NCBI GenBank assembly: GCA_024180945.1
Contig: JAKSGN010000043.1
Location: 1,054,001-1,118,000, forward strand
DNA from: Macrophomina tecta
Taxonomy: Eukaryota > Ascomycota > Dothideomycetes > Botryosphaeriales > Botryosphaeriaceae
Reading direction: 5' to 3'
Length of the DNA: 64,000 bases
The translations under genes and the position numbers were made by a program. The notes beneath the pieces were generated by a model, which was not told the DNA's origin, made no database searches, and saw only the letters and a program-made list of their open reading frames with translations. Positions 31,792-44,120 of the stretch are shown here, one piece after another. Each line of letters starts with the position of its first letter. Position 1 is the stretch's first letter.

Positions 31792-32662
31792 GCGCGCAGC
31801 GGTTGCATATTCGAAAATTTCTATTGTTGAAGCCTTTGAGCATGCGATCACCGGAAGTCACGAATGAATGGGAGCTGGAGGGTGACTGCTCTGTAAAAAA
31901 AACAACCGCGAGGGATAATGAAGCCCTCTTTATCAGAGATGCAAGGCTGGGCCAGGTAATGGAAGAGTCGAAAAAGGGACAAATCCTTCTTGCATGCTTG
32001 GCTTGGCTTTCAATCGCATGGGAAAGCCAAATCTGTATTACCACTTATTTCTTCTCAGCTCATTTTCAAACAAGATGAGGCTTTCAAACTCTTCATCGAC
32101 ATCAAAGGATGACGTCATGCGCATATTCGTTCTGTGACGTGAGAGAAGAAGTTAGTTTTCGCCTGCATGCTATATGTACAGTATCCACGACACCACGCCC
32201 GCCGCTGTTTTTCAAATCTCTCTAATCCAGGGAGCTCGTGCGCTTCGCTTTTTCTGTTGTCATGTTCATAGCCAAGTAAGGAAAAAGTGATGCCCTCAGA
32301 ACCGATAGGCTGATTCGTATGCGCGAGACAAGGCGCCAATTAATGATGGCGCGATTAAGAAAACATTTGCGCATCGGGAGGCTGAGGGATATTGCAGACC
32401 AGAAAACAGAAGACCTGAAATCGCGCGTGAACAAAGACGTGTCTATATCGAGCGGCCAAATTAAGCAAAATCCATGCCCATTTCGCTCACATGTTCCGCC
32501 TCCGCCAAATCCGAGTCGCAGAAATCCCCTAAAACAAGTGCGTCCGATGCAGGTTCTGGTAATACAGCCGATTGGTATGGAATTGAAGAATGTTTATGCC
32601 GTAGACGGGGAGGGTAGAGAAACGGCGGACTTGTCTCTACTCAGGAAGGATGATGAAGTCGT
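31792..32662. other. Convergent region between TOM22 and TOM40
   Basis: The 871 bp lies between two converging 3' ends. Short frames exist, but none has a domain. It presumably holds both terminators. Confidence 0.5.
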
Positions 32663-33861
32663 TTAGAATGGCGGGGGAGGGCCCTGAGCAGCAGCACTCT
32701 CCTGTTGCATTATGACCTCCTCGTCAGCAGCCTCGATGGAGACGCCGAGACCGACCTTAGCTTGGTTCTGTGATGTACGTCAGCGCTTGAATACGGAATC
32801 GGGTTCTGATATAGTGACGTGCCTTGGCGTGGTCTATTTCACCCGCGAACGTAACCTGCACCGGCGGAGCCACCCGCTTCTCCAGCAGACAGCCGAGCTT
32901 GCCCTTGCTGTCGATCTGAGCGCGGAATGAGCTGGCACGGAAGTCGTACTTGGCACCGATGGTGGTGGTGGCATCCTTGCTGGGGGCGCCCATCATCTGG
33001 GCCATGCCAGGAGCGAACTCCAAGTTGACGTGCACACCAGCCTCAACCTTCTCAGTCAACTTCCGCCAGTAGGAGCCCTGGACACCACCCGATGCCAACA
33101 GCTGACCGCTAGCGATCCAATCGTCTCCCTTGTAACGCGCCGCATAGCTGACAAGGCACTGGGGGCCGTGCGTCATGGCAGCACGTTCCCAGACACCCTC
33201 CAGACCGAGCGAAAGACGCTTTGTGACAGCCTGCAGATAGCTACCAATAAAAATACCCGTCAGACCGCCATCAAGTATCGAGGGGTTCATGGCCTTGATG
33301 GAGGCGCTGAAATCATCGCCCGTGTAGTCGTTCTCAACCTGCAGCATTGACTGTCCGGGCCCCGGCGCAACCTGCATGCTGGTCTTGGTGACGAGGCTGT
33401 TGGTCCAGCGGTAGTTGAAGCGGCCGGAGAGCGAGAAGTCATTGTCGATGTTGGCTTGCATAAAGACCTTGCGCGGGCTTAGCACAGCATAGATGGCGTG
33501 GGGTGGACCGCGCAATGGCGCGTAGACTGCATCAACGTACCTTGGGCGAGCCGTAGAGCGCGGCATAGGCGTAGGGCGGCAGGCCTTGCGAGCCCATAGA
33601 CAGGGCGTGCGAGACCTGGAACAGCGGGGCGACGCTGAAGGCCTTGGTCAGATCGGCGCGAAGGCCGGAAAAGGTCAGGTTGTTGAGGAAGACATCGCGC
33701 TGGACTTCCTTGGAGATGTTGTCGATGGTGCCGGGGTTGCTCAGGCCGAGGGCTTCTCTCCGCTCCGAGTAGGAGTCGTAGTATGACTGCAGCTTCCGGA
33801 AGACGGCGTTGTTGGTGAACAGGTCGAGGGCCTGCTGGTCGGCCTTCTCTAGTGACGCCAT
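32663..33861 (-). CDS. TOM40: Mitochondrial import pore Tom40
   Basis: The exons are 33861-33541, 33467-32823 and 32767-32663, giving 356 aa. Intron 1 is 73 nt GT-AG. Intron 2 (55 nt) starts with GC instead of GT (AAG then GCACGT) and ends CACAG. It is needed to join GEIDHAK to [15 protein letters not shown] in frame. The protein shows the Tom40/porin-3 barrel: [64 protein letters not shown], then strands to the C-terminal VGLGVSIEA. It forms the outer-membrane translocation channel. The gene is head-to-head with the PFK2 gene. Confidence 0.94.
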
Positions 33862-34481
33862 CTGTGCGAGAGGCAGCTGTGCGAAGGGAGGACGCTGGGA
33901 AGCAACGGCACGGTGCGCGACCGAGAAGCAGGAGCGGGCGGGAGAATGGGCGCGCGGGCGGCGGCGGGGGCGCGAATGGGGCGATGCGGAATTGATGGCT
34001 CGCGGGCGAAGTTGATGATGCTGCGCAGCCAGAGCTCGGCGGCCGACTTTTTCGACGGTGACGGGGACGAGCGGCGCGGCGGCCAATCGGCACCGCTGGC
34101 CGCACGTGAGCGCTCCTCGCACCCTGCCCGCTGCGTCCCGGCGACGCACCTTATCGTCAGCGGGGCGCCCGTACGCTGCTGCTGCTGCTTGCTTGTTGAC
34201 GGGATCCCCGTGCCCAAACTCACAGGCCGCTCCGCGACTGCAGGGCTCCGCCATCTCTCACGACTCGCAGCCCGCCCACGCCCCCGGCCGCGGGAACGCT
34301 CTGTGACTGGCGTGACTACTGCCCACTGGGCTCCGCTTTCTGCCGCCTTCGTCCAACTCTTGGCCTGTCCATCTTGTTGCGATCCCAACATCGCCGACCT
34401 ATTGACTTCAGACAAATTTCTGCCCGCCCCGTCGCGCCCTGCGCTCCTGTCTCCGCCGCCGCCTGCGTGCCCCTCGCCATC
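33862..34481. promoter_or_regulatory. Shared GC-rich promoter, TOM40 and PFK2
   Basis: The 620 bp of very GC-rich DNA lies between two start codons. No TATA box is evident. Long open frames in it reflect base composition only. Confidence 0.4.
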
Positions 34482-36582
34482 ATGGACACCTTGCTGTACG
34501 TCGCCTCGCGCGCGCCTTCCCACGTGACGGCCTGTGCTGGGGTTGCTTCGCCCGCAGGCGCAGCTCCGGATATGCGTCTGCCCTCTTGCGCATTTCCACT
34601 GACTGGTCTGCAGAACTGCCGAGACGGCGGCCAATTCGCCCCGGTACCGGCGGAGGTCCAGCACCTTCATCGACGCCATCCATGATTTGCCCGAAAAGGA
34701 AGAGATGGCGCCCGCCCAGCTGTACAGCACCGAGTCGGGTCGCCTGTTCCACTCTGGACGCATCGTCATTGCAACTGTTGGGCTGCCAGCCAGAGGAAAG
34801 ACACATATCTCGGTAGCCGTGGCACGCTACTTGAGATGGCTCGGCGTGAAGACGCACGTGTTTCACCTCGGCGACTACAGAAGAGCCACCATGGGTCCCG
34901 GAAAGGACGTTCCCCAGGACTACTTCTACGTGAACGCATCGCCCAGCTCTGTTTTGTTGCGCAACAAGATCCTCAAAAAGTGCAGAGACGACATCTACCA
35001 TTTTCTTGAGCACGAGAACGGTCAGGTGGCCATTTACGACGCGGTCAACGCCATCTCTGCAGGGCGGGCCGCCTTAGCAAGGGAGTTTGCCAAGCGCCAG
35101 ATCCAGACCCTCTTCATCGAGTCCCAGTGCACAGATGAGAAAATCATCGAGGAAAACGTGCGGAGCGTGAAAATCTCCTCTCCGGATTACGTTGGTTGGA
35201 AGGATGAGGACGCCATCAAAGACTATCTCCAGCGCATTTCGTCACGGATACCCCATTTTGAAACCATGGAAGAGCCGGACTTGCATTGGGTCAAGATGAT
35301 CAACGCCGGAGAGCGCGTCATTGTCAACAGCTGCAATTTTGGTTATCTTTCCCAGCGTATTGTCTTCTACCTGCTGAACCTGCACATCAAGTCGCGGCAC
35401 ACCTATTTTGCCCGTGCCGGAACCACAAGAGAAGAGGATTCCTACAAGGCCGATGCATCTCTGTCACCCGAAGGCGAGGACTATGCCCAGAAGATGACGC
35501 AGACGCTTCTGAGACACCGGGAAGAGGAACGGAAAGCGCTCCAAGCGCAGGGTGGTCCTTCGGCTCAGCTCAAACCGCTCACAGTGTGGACGTCTACTCG
35601 TCGGCGTACTGTCGAGACGTCAAACGTACTAGCAGACCTAGGCTACAGAGTCCGGCAACGGAGCCAAATGAGCCAACTTCATCCAGGCGTTTGCGAGAAG
35701 ATGACGGAAGCTCAGATCAGACGGGAGTATCCAGACGAAGTTGCGAAGCACGAAGCGGACCCATATCATCATCGCTACCCGCGGGCTGAGGTAATTAATC
35801 CACATCCTGGGCGAGGAATCTCCGAAATCATTCGATCAAATCTTGCTGACCTATATTTAGTCCTACCACGATCTCGCTGTGCGGCTGGAGCCGATCATCC
35901 TTGAGCTGGAACGTGAACAGAATGATCTTCTGATCATAGCGCACGAGAGCGTTCTTCGCGTCTTGTACGGTTATTTGATGGCTTGTAATGCTACGGACAT
36001 TCCAAAGCTAGACTTTCCTCGCGACGAAATCATCGAGGTAAGTTTGCTATTTCTCCCGCTTTTTTGTACGCTCATGTGCTGTCTCTGCGTCTTCTCCTCC
36101 ACCGTGGTTCCAGATGTACAGGCTCTGTGCATCTTCACCGGCCATTTGGCTAACAACTATCATAGATTATTCCCGCTTCATACAACAACTCTGCTAAACG
36201 AATCCATATCCCTGGCCTTCCCGAAAGGATTGTTCCAGCCTCCCCCGAGGATATTGCCATCCCCGTACCTCCCTCGGGTTTTGTTACCCCGTCGCCTCTC
36301 CCGTCGGGCTTGGCTACGCCGGCCACCCAAGAGGCGTCATTGGCTACCGCCTCGGGTACCACGCCGGCTATAGGGACGCCAGCTGCTTCTATTGGCGCAG
36401 GCAACTCGATTGCCCGTCCTCGCAGTGCTACAGTTGGTGGCGAAATCATTGGCAAGGGCAGTCAGGGCCTCGCGGCATTGGCGGCATCGAGAGGCAGAAG
36501 CGGAACATTGACACCGCAAGACGGCCGCACCACACCTCAGCCATTGAACATCAAGGCTAGCCATGTAGATCCGAGTTCGTAA
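34482..36582 (+). CDS. 6-phosphofructo-2-kinase with altered bisphosphatase site
   Basis: The exons are 34482-34495, 34614-35790, 35861-36037 and 36166-36582, giving 594 aa. Exon 1 is 14 nt. The kinase domain has Walker A GLPARGKT (61-68) and FHLGDYRR. In the phosphoglycerate-mutase-like half, the usual RHG is YFARAGTT, so the phosphohistidine position is Ala273. Later parts remain: WTSTRRRTVETS, YPDEV and IIAHESVLR (His425). Budding yeast PFK26 also lost this His (to Ser) and works as a kinase only, so this protein probably makes fructose-2,6-bisphosphate without degrading it. The C-terminal 139 codons are Ser/Thr/Pro-rich (SGLATPATQEASLATASG) and may be a phosphorylated regulatory tail. The protein is cytosolic. 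Confidence 0.92.
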
Positions 36583-37261
36583 TTTACCAGGCGGATGGGG
36601 CTTGTCCGCAAGAGCGCGGCCTTTCCTTTTAAGACAAGAATCTAGAAGGCAGAACGTAGATGGCGGGATCTCGTAGGAAGGCAAGTTCAGAGGTCTGATC
36701 AAACAGCCGTAAGGAGGCTAGAGTGTGGCACGGCAGCTCTTTTCAGGGTTTCTTTTGCTTTCATGGATCACATACAGCATGCACGTTTCTTGTTCTTTAC
36801 TCCTGATTTTCTATGGAAACATATACACCGCGGCGGTTTCTTTCTTCTTGGACGGCGTCCGTTTCCGGTTCATCTTTGTATTTACATACTTTCCTTCATC
36901 CGTGTCCAGACTCCGCAAGATGTCGTGGGTGGATCTGGATACTGTTCTGCGTGCACATGTGGCCATCTTTCGGCATAAAAAGAACAGTCAAATCTTTCAC
37001 TGGACCGCACATTTTCCATGGTATTGAAGTCGAGGACCTGCTACTTCATAAAACAAGAACTCGCACCATCCCGCTGGCGAATGAGCAATTTTGCTCCCCC
37101 TATCGCCGCATCTAAGCGAGATGCCGAGGGGAACCTTAATCGTACGCTTTCCTCCATCCGAACGAACTCTGTCTTTTCCCCCAACGCCAGTGTGCGCAGA
37201 TCCCGCGCGTCAGAGCTCAACGATATTTTGTTTACCCTTTCTGCTGAAACGCTTTGCCATC
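36583..37261. other. Intergenic region, nothing recognised
   Basis: The 679 bp holds the PFK2 3' end and the thioredoxin promoter. Hydrophobic short frames at 36725-37027 look like chance from T-rich DNA. Confidence 0.45.
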
Positions 37262-37780
37262 ATGCCCCTCACGACCTCAACCGCGTCCCCGCACGACCTC
37301 GCCAAAACGCTCGAGTCCGACGCTGCGGCCACAGGCACCGGCTTTCTCGTCGTCTATGCCTCGCACGTCGACGGTCAGAGCTGGTGCGGCGACTGCCGCG
37401 CTGCCGAGCCCTTTGTCGAGAAAAAGTTCGGGGACAAGTTTGGGGAGAGGGCGTGGGTCGTTTTTGCGGGGGACAAGGCTGAGTGAGTTTTTTAAGTTTT
37501 TGACTAGTGGGGGATTCTTGGAAGATTCGGATTTGCTGAGTATTTTGGTAGGTGGAGGACACCCGAGAACGTGTGGCGGAAGAAGCCGTTTGAGATTACG
37601 CATTTGCCGACGCTGGTGAAGGTTACGGCTGAGGGTGTGAGTTATTATTCTTTTTTTTTCCTCCAGTCGTGTGTGCATAGGAAGGGGGGTTTTGCTGATT
37701 GCACCGGGTAGAAGTGGGAGAAGTTGGTCGAGGGGGATGTGTACAACCAGCGGAAGCTGGATGCGTTTGTGGGGTTTTGA
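37262..37780 (+). CDS. TXNDC17/DUF953-type thioredoxin-like protein
   Basis: The exons are 37262-37482, 37552-37636 and 37712-37780, with introns of 69 and 75 nt, giving 124 aa. The active site is WCGDCRAAEP, the Cys-x-x-Cys form of the TRP14/TXNDC17 family (WCPDC in animals). The family also keeps THLPTLVKV, with a cis-Pro-like turn, in exon 2. These small cytosolic proteins reduce disulfides of selected substrates, using thioredoxin reductase in animals. Length is normal. The last intron is T-rich near its middle. Confidence 0.9.
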
Positions 37781-38037
37781 AATCCGGTAGACGGTACGAC
37801 AAGTCTGCAATTTGGGAACCTGCTTTCTTCCTATTCTACATCCAAGCTCTGTCCTTCCTCTTCTACTTGCCCTGATACCGCCAGTTTCGCAGACTGAAAG
37901 TCAAGCGGACCGGGTAATTGATATCGAAATTGGACACTTCTGAAAGAATGGACGGCAGAACTCTAAAAAGAAGAAAAAGGCCAAAGATCCGCACCATAAC
38001 GCGCAAGCCATCCTTCCAATGTGAAAGGACTGTATCA
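37781..38037. other. Intergenic, nothing recognised
   Basis: This is a short spacer between the 3' ends of the thioredoxin gene and a small hypothetical gene. Confidence 0.4.
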
Positions 38038-38382
38038 TTACTTAATGAAAGAAAATAAACGTCCCAGAAGAACGGAATGCAATCCCAGTACACGCTGATT
38101 AGCAGCACCTATAAGCGCGTAGATACACATGCAAAGGGGAAGAATCGGCGTATCTTGCGTCAAGTGGTCGCGCACACTGATGAACTGATCATCTTTGTGG
38201 CGCATCATGTCACCCGAGTTCCTCCTACTCACGTCCTTGGTTATCTGCGTCTGCTTTCGGGGGTCTTCGTGCAGAGAGTTGGGTTTTAGTGCGGCGCCAT
38301 GGTCCACCATTTTCTCACCACACACGTAGTCATTCCATGCGTAAAATCCCTCGAGCACCTTCGCCAGTTCTGTCTCTGACAT
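38038..38382 (-). CDS. Small hypothetical protein, about 98 aa
   Basis: The frame opens at ATG 38382 (MSETELAKVLEGFYAWNDYV) and can be spliced at a clean GTGAGT donor (38232) and GATCAG acceptor (38185), a 48-nt intron. This joins TQITKD to FISVRDHLTQD in frame; unspliced it reads 114 aa. The N-terminal 50 residues look like a real, charged, helical segment. The C-terminal part is hydrophobic and less protein-like. No family is recognised. The call is tentative. Confidence 0.4.
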   Translation of the reverse strand: MSETELAKVLEGFYAWNDYVCGEKMVDHGAALKPNSLHEDPRKQTQITKDVSRRNSGDMMRHKDDQFISVRDHLTQDTPILPLCMCIYALIGAANQRVLGLHSVLLGRLFSFIK

Positions 38383-39619
38383 ACCAGAGGATAGAGTAAG
38401 GAACTCGCTGACTTGCTCTAAGTTTTAGAATGCGCTGGTAGCGGGATTCATATTGAGAAGTGGGCTTGTCATTGCTGCTTTTATGGTTACAGAAAACCCA
38501 TGATGACACAAGATGATCCTCAAGCGCTGATCATTGCTTTCTGTTGAGAAAGTTTGGTGGTGCCAATCCAAGTGGTTCATTGCGACCACATCGGCGAGAC
38601 GTGGCTTCGGCAACGAGCAGATTGACCGCACATTTCATTTCTAAAGTATTTAGATAGATGGCACACCGTTATGTATTATTCCGGCGGAGTTGAAGCCTGA
38701 TGGGGATGATCACCGAACTCAAGGCGCAAATCCCCTTAGCAAACTCCCTAGACATGTCATGGTGGCAAGCGGTAGTCTCACAGACAACGGTCTACCGGAA
38801 GCAAAAAGGTGCAGCTTTTCCGAAAGGCTTCTCGGCCGCTTCCACGATCCAAAGACTTAATCCCTTCAGGTACCCGGAGCGCATTATGCTACACTATTCT
38901 CTTGGCGTATCATGCCCCGTGTTCCGATTCGAAGCGAGCTGGGCCGAGTCGATCCCGTGCTCAACCAATGCATCGGGGCAACGGTCACTCCGAGACACTC
39001 AGCAGCTGCCACATATTCAGAAATGAAAACGAAAGTTTTTTTTTTTACTCACATTAGTAGGTTTTACTGGCTCGGGGGGGGGGGGGAGGGTTTGAAGCGC
39101 TACCTACCCAAGGTGCGCCTTTCACGCCACTTCCGCGTCAGATATGCGGAAAACGGTTATGGCTTCTTCTGCAGGCTGGAAACTAGTTGTAAAATGCTGC
39201 GCTATAGTTTCCTAATTCCTTACCTCGGATATGGGAGGATTAACATGCCATCCCATTGTGCCAGTGGCACTATGCCATAAGCTATTGCACAGTGCTTCGG
39301 CACTTACGGGGTTGCGGTGCCAACGATACGTCGGATACTCGGAAGCTGGTAGCCTGTTGTTCATGGATTATTTGTAATGTGGCTAGGTGGGACATTTGCC
39401 CCTGACGACCAGGAAGCTTTGCGACAGGTCGCTCGTGTTCTCGTGTGCAGACTTTAGGTTGGCTGCGGAGCAATTTCTCTCCGCTTGAGGCATCCATATG
39501 AAGATAGGATCATTTAATCCAATGAACAGCCGTTTCCATACCGAGATATAAAAGCCAAATATTCCCGCGCAGACCCGATGCGGGGCGAGGTCTATCATCC
39601 TGAAGTCTCAAGTTACACC
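38383..39619. promoter_or_regulatory. Upstream region of the P450 with TATA box
   Basis: The 1.2 kb is without a gene. It holds a T run near 39036-39046 and a G run near 39076-39087. A TATAAAA box at 39547-39553 lies 67 bp before the P450 ATG at 39620, a good fit for its core promoter. Confidence 0.55.
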
Positions 39620-41389
39620 ATGGCACAATCAATCCACACTGGTGGGCAGATCGCAGCTCTGCCACCTGTAGCAGTTGTTACCACTCTTCTCGTCATACCA
39701 TTGGCAGGATATATTGTTTATCAGCGTTTATTCCATCCTCTGGCGAGGTTCCCAGGGCTGTTTCTGGCATCTCTCACCGACCTGTGGCAATCTTACCAGT
39801 TCTTAACACTCAAACAGCCGTACAATCTGACTGAGCTTCATGCAAAGTACGGAAATATTGTACGCTACGGTCCAAACAAGCTAAGCGTTACATCCGAAGA
39901 TGCGGTCCAAATCATCTATCAGAAAGGGGGCAGGCTGATGCCTAAGTCTGAAATGTATGTCGCCTTCGGTACCGGTCATCCCAACTCCTTTGCGATGCGC
40001 GACGAAGCGGTGAGTGCCTTTAATATAAACCCCATGGATAATGAATTTTCATTGACGGGGCTCGTGAAACCCAGGCGCACTCGATCCGAAGACGTCACAT
40101 GTCCCATAGCTTTTCCAGCTCATACGTCAAGGAGATGGAGGAGTACTTGGACATCAATATCAAGCTCCTGAAGGACAAGATTGCCAGCCGAGCGGAGAGG
40201 AATGAGGCTTTCGACCTGAAAAAGTTACTTGATTTCTACATTTTCGACGTTCTGGGCGAGCTTGCCTTCAGCCAGTCATTTAACACCATGCCCGAGGAGG
40301 ACGAATCCCGCATGCCGCCGGTCAAGGAGAACACCCTGCTTGGAGTTACTACCGGCTCCTGGACTGCCATGGCGCCATTATTGCGGGATATAGTCCCAAA
40401 GATACCAATCAAAGTCATCCGAGACTTAGTAAAGGGACGCGTCGGATGTGGGCAGCTGGCAGTGCAGTGCGTGCAAAGGAGATTGGAGGCTCTAAAAGAT
40501 ATCGAGGCAGGCAGTGTTGCGTCATCCAAGCAGAGAAAGGATCTGCTCACGAACTTGATCCTGGCCAGGCATCCAGACACTGGCGAAAAGCTTGCCATGA
40601 GAGATTTAGTATCGGAGGCGTTCGGGTTCATGTGAGTAAAAGAGCTTTTTCAGGTAAGATCGGCTGCTGATTCTGGCGGCATAGTATTGCGGGCACGCAC
40701 ACAACCAGCGCCACTCAAGCTATACTGTTCTGGTACCTCCTTCACAACTCAGATATCATGGAAAAGTGCGTTGCAGAGATCGATGCCAGCCTACCACCTT
40801 TGAATAGGCCTTCGGGTCAGCATGCTTACACTGCCTCGGACGTCGAGGCTTCTTTGCCTTGTCTCCGGCAATGCATCCGGGAGAACTTCAGAATCAGCCC
40901 GGTCTTCACGATGCCGATGGAACGTAAAGTCATGGCAGCAGGTGGAGTGACTATCTCCGGACAGCACATCCCGCAAGGAGTAAGTCCAGTCCAGACAGAA
41001 GTTGAATTAACTGCAGCTGATGAATGACAAAATAGACGAATGTTGCCATATGCAGCCATGCATATCATCACAACCCAGATATTTGGGGTAGTGACCATGA
41101 ATTTTTCGATCCAGCGCGCTGGGACAAGCCAGAACTGAATGCTCGTGCCCGATACTTGATGCACTTCGGTTTGGGCGGCAGGCAATGCATTGGCAAGACC
41201 GTGGCCCAGGCGAACCTGTACAAGTTGTCCGCCACGCTGCTAAGGGAGTTCACATTCGAATTGGCCGATCCACAGGAGAAGGAGAAGGTGGAAGCAGGGT
41301 TTTTCCGGGGCAAAACACCGGAAATGGTCAGTATGGGGATCAGCGAGTTGGAACACCCCCTCATGGTGAAGGCAAAGCCGAGGGATTAG
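39620..41389 (+). CDS. Cytochrome P450 monooxygenase
   Basis: The exons are 39620-40009, 40075-40631, 40685-40979 and 41036-41389, with introns of 65, 53 and 56 nt, giving 531 aa. An N-terminal membrane anchor (VAVVTTLLVIPLAGYIVY) is followed by the proline hinge FHPLARFPG. Helix C has RRRHMSHSFS, helix I AGTHTTSAT, helix K the ExxR in CIRENFR, and the haem loop FGLGGRQCIG (Cys465). All key residues are present, so it should be active at the ER. The ATG at 39620 has a better context (CACCATGG) than one at 39578, and both follow the TATA box. It resembles the fungal benzoate-4-monooxygenase-like and secondary metabolism P450s. No biosynthetic core gene is next to it. Confidence 0.92.
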
Positions 41390-44120
41390 TCAAGGGAGGA
41401 TTCTTTACCCTCGTCGCAGGTTGTGAGATATATGAAAGGAGTTTCCGACCACAGCTGCATGTCCAAGGCATACGAAAGAACGGGAGGCCGCTATTACTTC
41501 CAGCCAAGAAACTCGGAATCTGCTTGAGTGATGGCTTCACAACAAATGGAGAGCGCTTGCACTACAAATCACTCAATTTGACAAGCCGGATAGAATGTGA
41601 GAGGCATGAAAGCTCCCAGAACACCGCTGGTCCATCCCGTGAAGTCTGGCTGTGGGATGTTTAGGATTCCTATCCTATTTGCCCGCTAGAACTTAATATT
41701 AGCAAGATTCTAAGATGCGTTGTTGGCTGTTCCTGAGGAAGTTCCATATTGCAGCCTGGGGGCTGATAGGATGCGTCCTTGGACCCCCGAAATCTGACGG
41801 CCAATCACTAATTGAAACTGTGCCTACTCAACGTCAGCATATCTACCTTAGACCCTTGAATAAACTCACAAAGACGTTGTTCGGTGAGCTAACTCCCAAC
41901 TCCTCATGCCTCCGTTCGAGATAGATTCCGCATTATTTTTTTTTGGTTGGCGGCAAGCAGTTCTGATCATGTTCACTAGCTGCGCACCTTCTATGGGGCC
42001 GACGAGCGGTTGATTGAAGTTAGCTTCGAGTGATTACGAAGGGATCTAGGGAGCCTTGCAGTCGTCAAACTCGTGTAACAGGCTTATAGATGGCCATGCA
42101 GAGCTATTGACTGTTTGGGAGATAGTTGCTGGTATCGAGATTGGAAATCAGGGCGAGCGAAAGTGTTATCATGCGGAAAAGTTCTTACTGAGGAACTAAC
42201 ATTATACCTTTGCCCTTCGCTTTTGGCTATCCATCAGCATTTTCCACACAGATTCTTTTTAAACTATTCAGGGGCAGTCCGAATTCCTTGATTACCTAAC
42301 GCGATTTGCCTCGATGCTATGATTGACTCCGCCAACTGTAGGACGGCCGTGGACGAGGTAGACACGCTTTCCCATCGACGCTTTCTGCACGATTTACCGG
42401 CTCATGGTTTGTGCTCATTGGCTAATACAGTCCCCTACGAGCAGTAGCTTAAGACATACTATAGTAGCCGAGTTGATGTCGACTAAAACGCTCTCCTCTG
42501 CTGGTCTGGTGGATATGAATCACCCAGTGTAACAACTAAACCACCGGTAATGTCCTTGTATGCTCGGTTGTAGAATATTTGTTCCCGCCGACCTGGTAAA
42601 CTAATTTCGCCTGGCTTCTTTGATCTGGTAAGACACGAAAGCATTTAGTGCTCGAATAACAGAATGGTTGCCTTCTATCAACCGGAGATTGTTGATGCAG
42701 CCTTGGATCTTGAGCGTCCCTTGGTAACGGAGCCTGAGATCTGCCTTGTGCCCTGACTTTCCGGGTGCCTGAGTGTACGCGATTCCACCAGAATGGTGAG
42801 AAGCGTTTTTCGACCCCTTAGATCAGATGTTGAATGGACCAGAGATTCTGGAGGTCGTACATGTAATCTTTTCCAGTCAACATGGCACTGTGTGCGCCGA
42901 ATCCTTTAAGGATACGCCTTTTTTTTTTTTTTTTTTGTCTTCATTGTGAACACGAGTGCCATCAAATCCAAAGAAATACGCGCAAAGCCTCCTAGAGAGA
43001 ACATCTCGAAGTGGCATTACTTGCGATGATGTTGGTATTCTGCCCTCTTGCACCGTGCTTCGTCTCTATAAAGGGCCATGAAGAAGTGATGAACGAGTTA
43101 CCCTGTGGGAAAATTACATTTAGTCCTTGAAATACATGCTAGGAGTTTGAGCAGAAAGCTGGCGGTGCGTGCATATTGAGTCCCGCAGAAGGTCTGACAA
43201 CGACGTGGGGAATGTTGCCTAAGTCATTTCTTCGTGCTCTCAGGGCCTTCGGTACCAGCTGAAAAGCTGTTAGACAGACCCCGATGATCTTGCATATTAC
43301 TTCTAATACCTGATCTGTACTGATTTAGAGGTGCAGGCGTGTCACCACGACTCTGCGCTGAGGGTGTATGACTTTGAGCTCCAGAGGATGATGGCTTTTC
43401 GGCACCTCGGCTAAGAATCGACATCTGTTTGAACATTTGATGGCTTGGTGTGTAAAGCTTGCTGAGAATTGGATGGTTAACATGTTCTCATTCGGAAGTT
43501 CAGAGGACTGTCGGTTTGCTGTACTGCAGGATCATCGACCTGCGCCGGATTTGGATACCGGTCTAGTAGTAGCGTGGCAGCTTGAAGTAATTAGCACAAT
43601 TTTTGACAAGATTACTCTCCGGTACAGCGTGTGACATGCCTGGTATGGAGACCGCCACAGTCCGCAAACCAGGCAGGCGGGACTGTCCTCCTATGACATG
43701 GTTGCAACTGCTTTAGAGGTCGCCCGGGAAAAGTGGGTACTTTGAGGGTAATTGAGGACCAAAGAACAAATATCATGATAATTTTGCTGATGCGTAACGG
43801 AGCCCATGGCACCCCCTGAGTCAAAGGCAGCAGCTTTACGCGGTTAGTATATGTTCATGCTGAGGGGGCGAGAGTAAGCAATAGCTTCTGGAGCAGGAAC
43901 AGTATACGCGCCTCTCCAGAAGCTTCTGGCCTCCATCGTAAACCTCATGGATTAAGATCTCTTGTACTAAAGTCAAAGGACAAAAACTCCGATCATGCGG
44001 ACATGCCGGCCGTAAGATAAAACCAAGAGTGCGAATTCCATAGTAGGTCCATCACCGTAAAGAAGCGCGTTGCAAAAGAGCTTTTTCTTCTCCATGATAG
44101 CAAGGCGTAGTGACCGATGG
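41390..44120. other. Gene-poor 2.7 kb region
   Basis: No gene could be supported. The stretch is AT-rich compared with its neighbours and includes 18 T at 42919-42936. One minus-strand frame at 43224-43436 (MFKQMSILSRGAEK) has an in-frame 51-nt intron-like piece with a CTAAC branch and TTCAG acceptor, so it may be the 3' exons of an unrecognised gene; confidence in it is low. No terminal repeats were found by eye. Confidence 0.4.

Noticed and set aside
33913..34769. Long open frames on both strands between TOM40 and PFK2
   Set aside because: They are low-complexity Arg/Ala/Pro-rich translations of a GC-rich promoter and have no domain.
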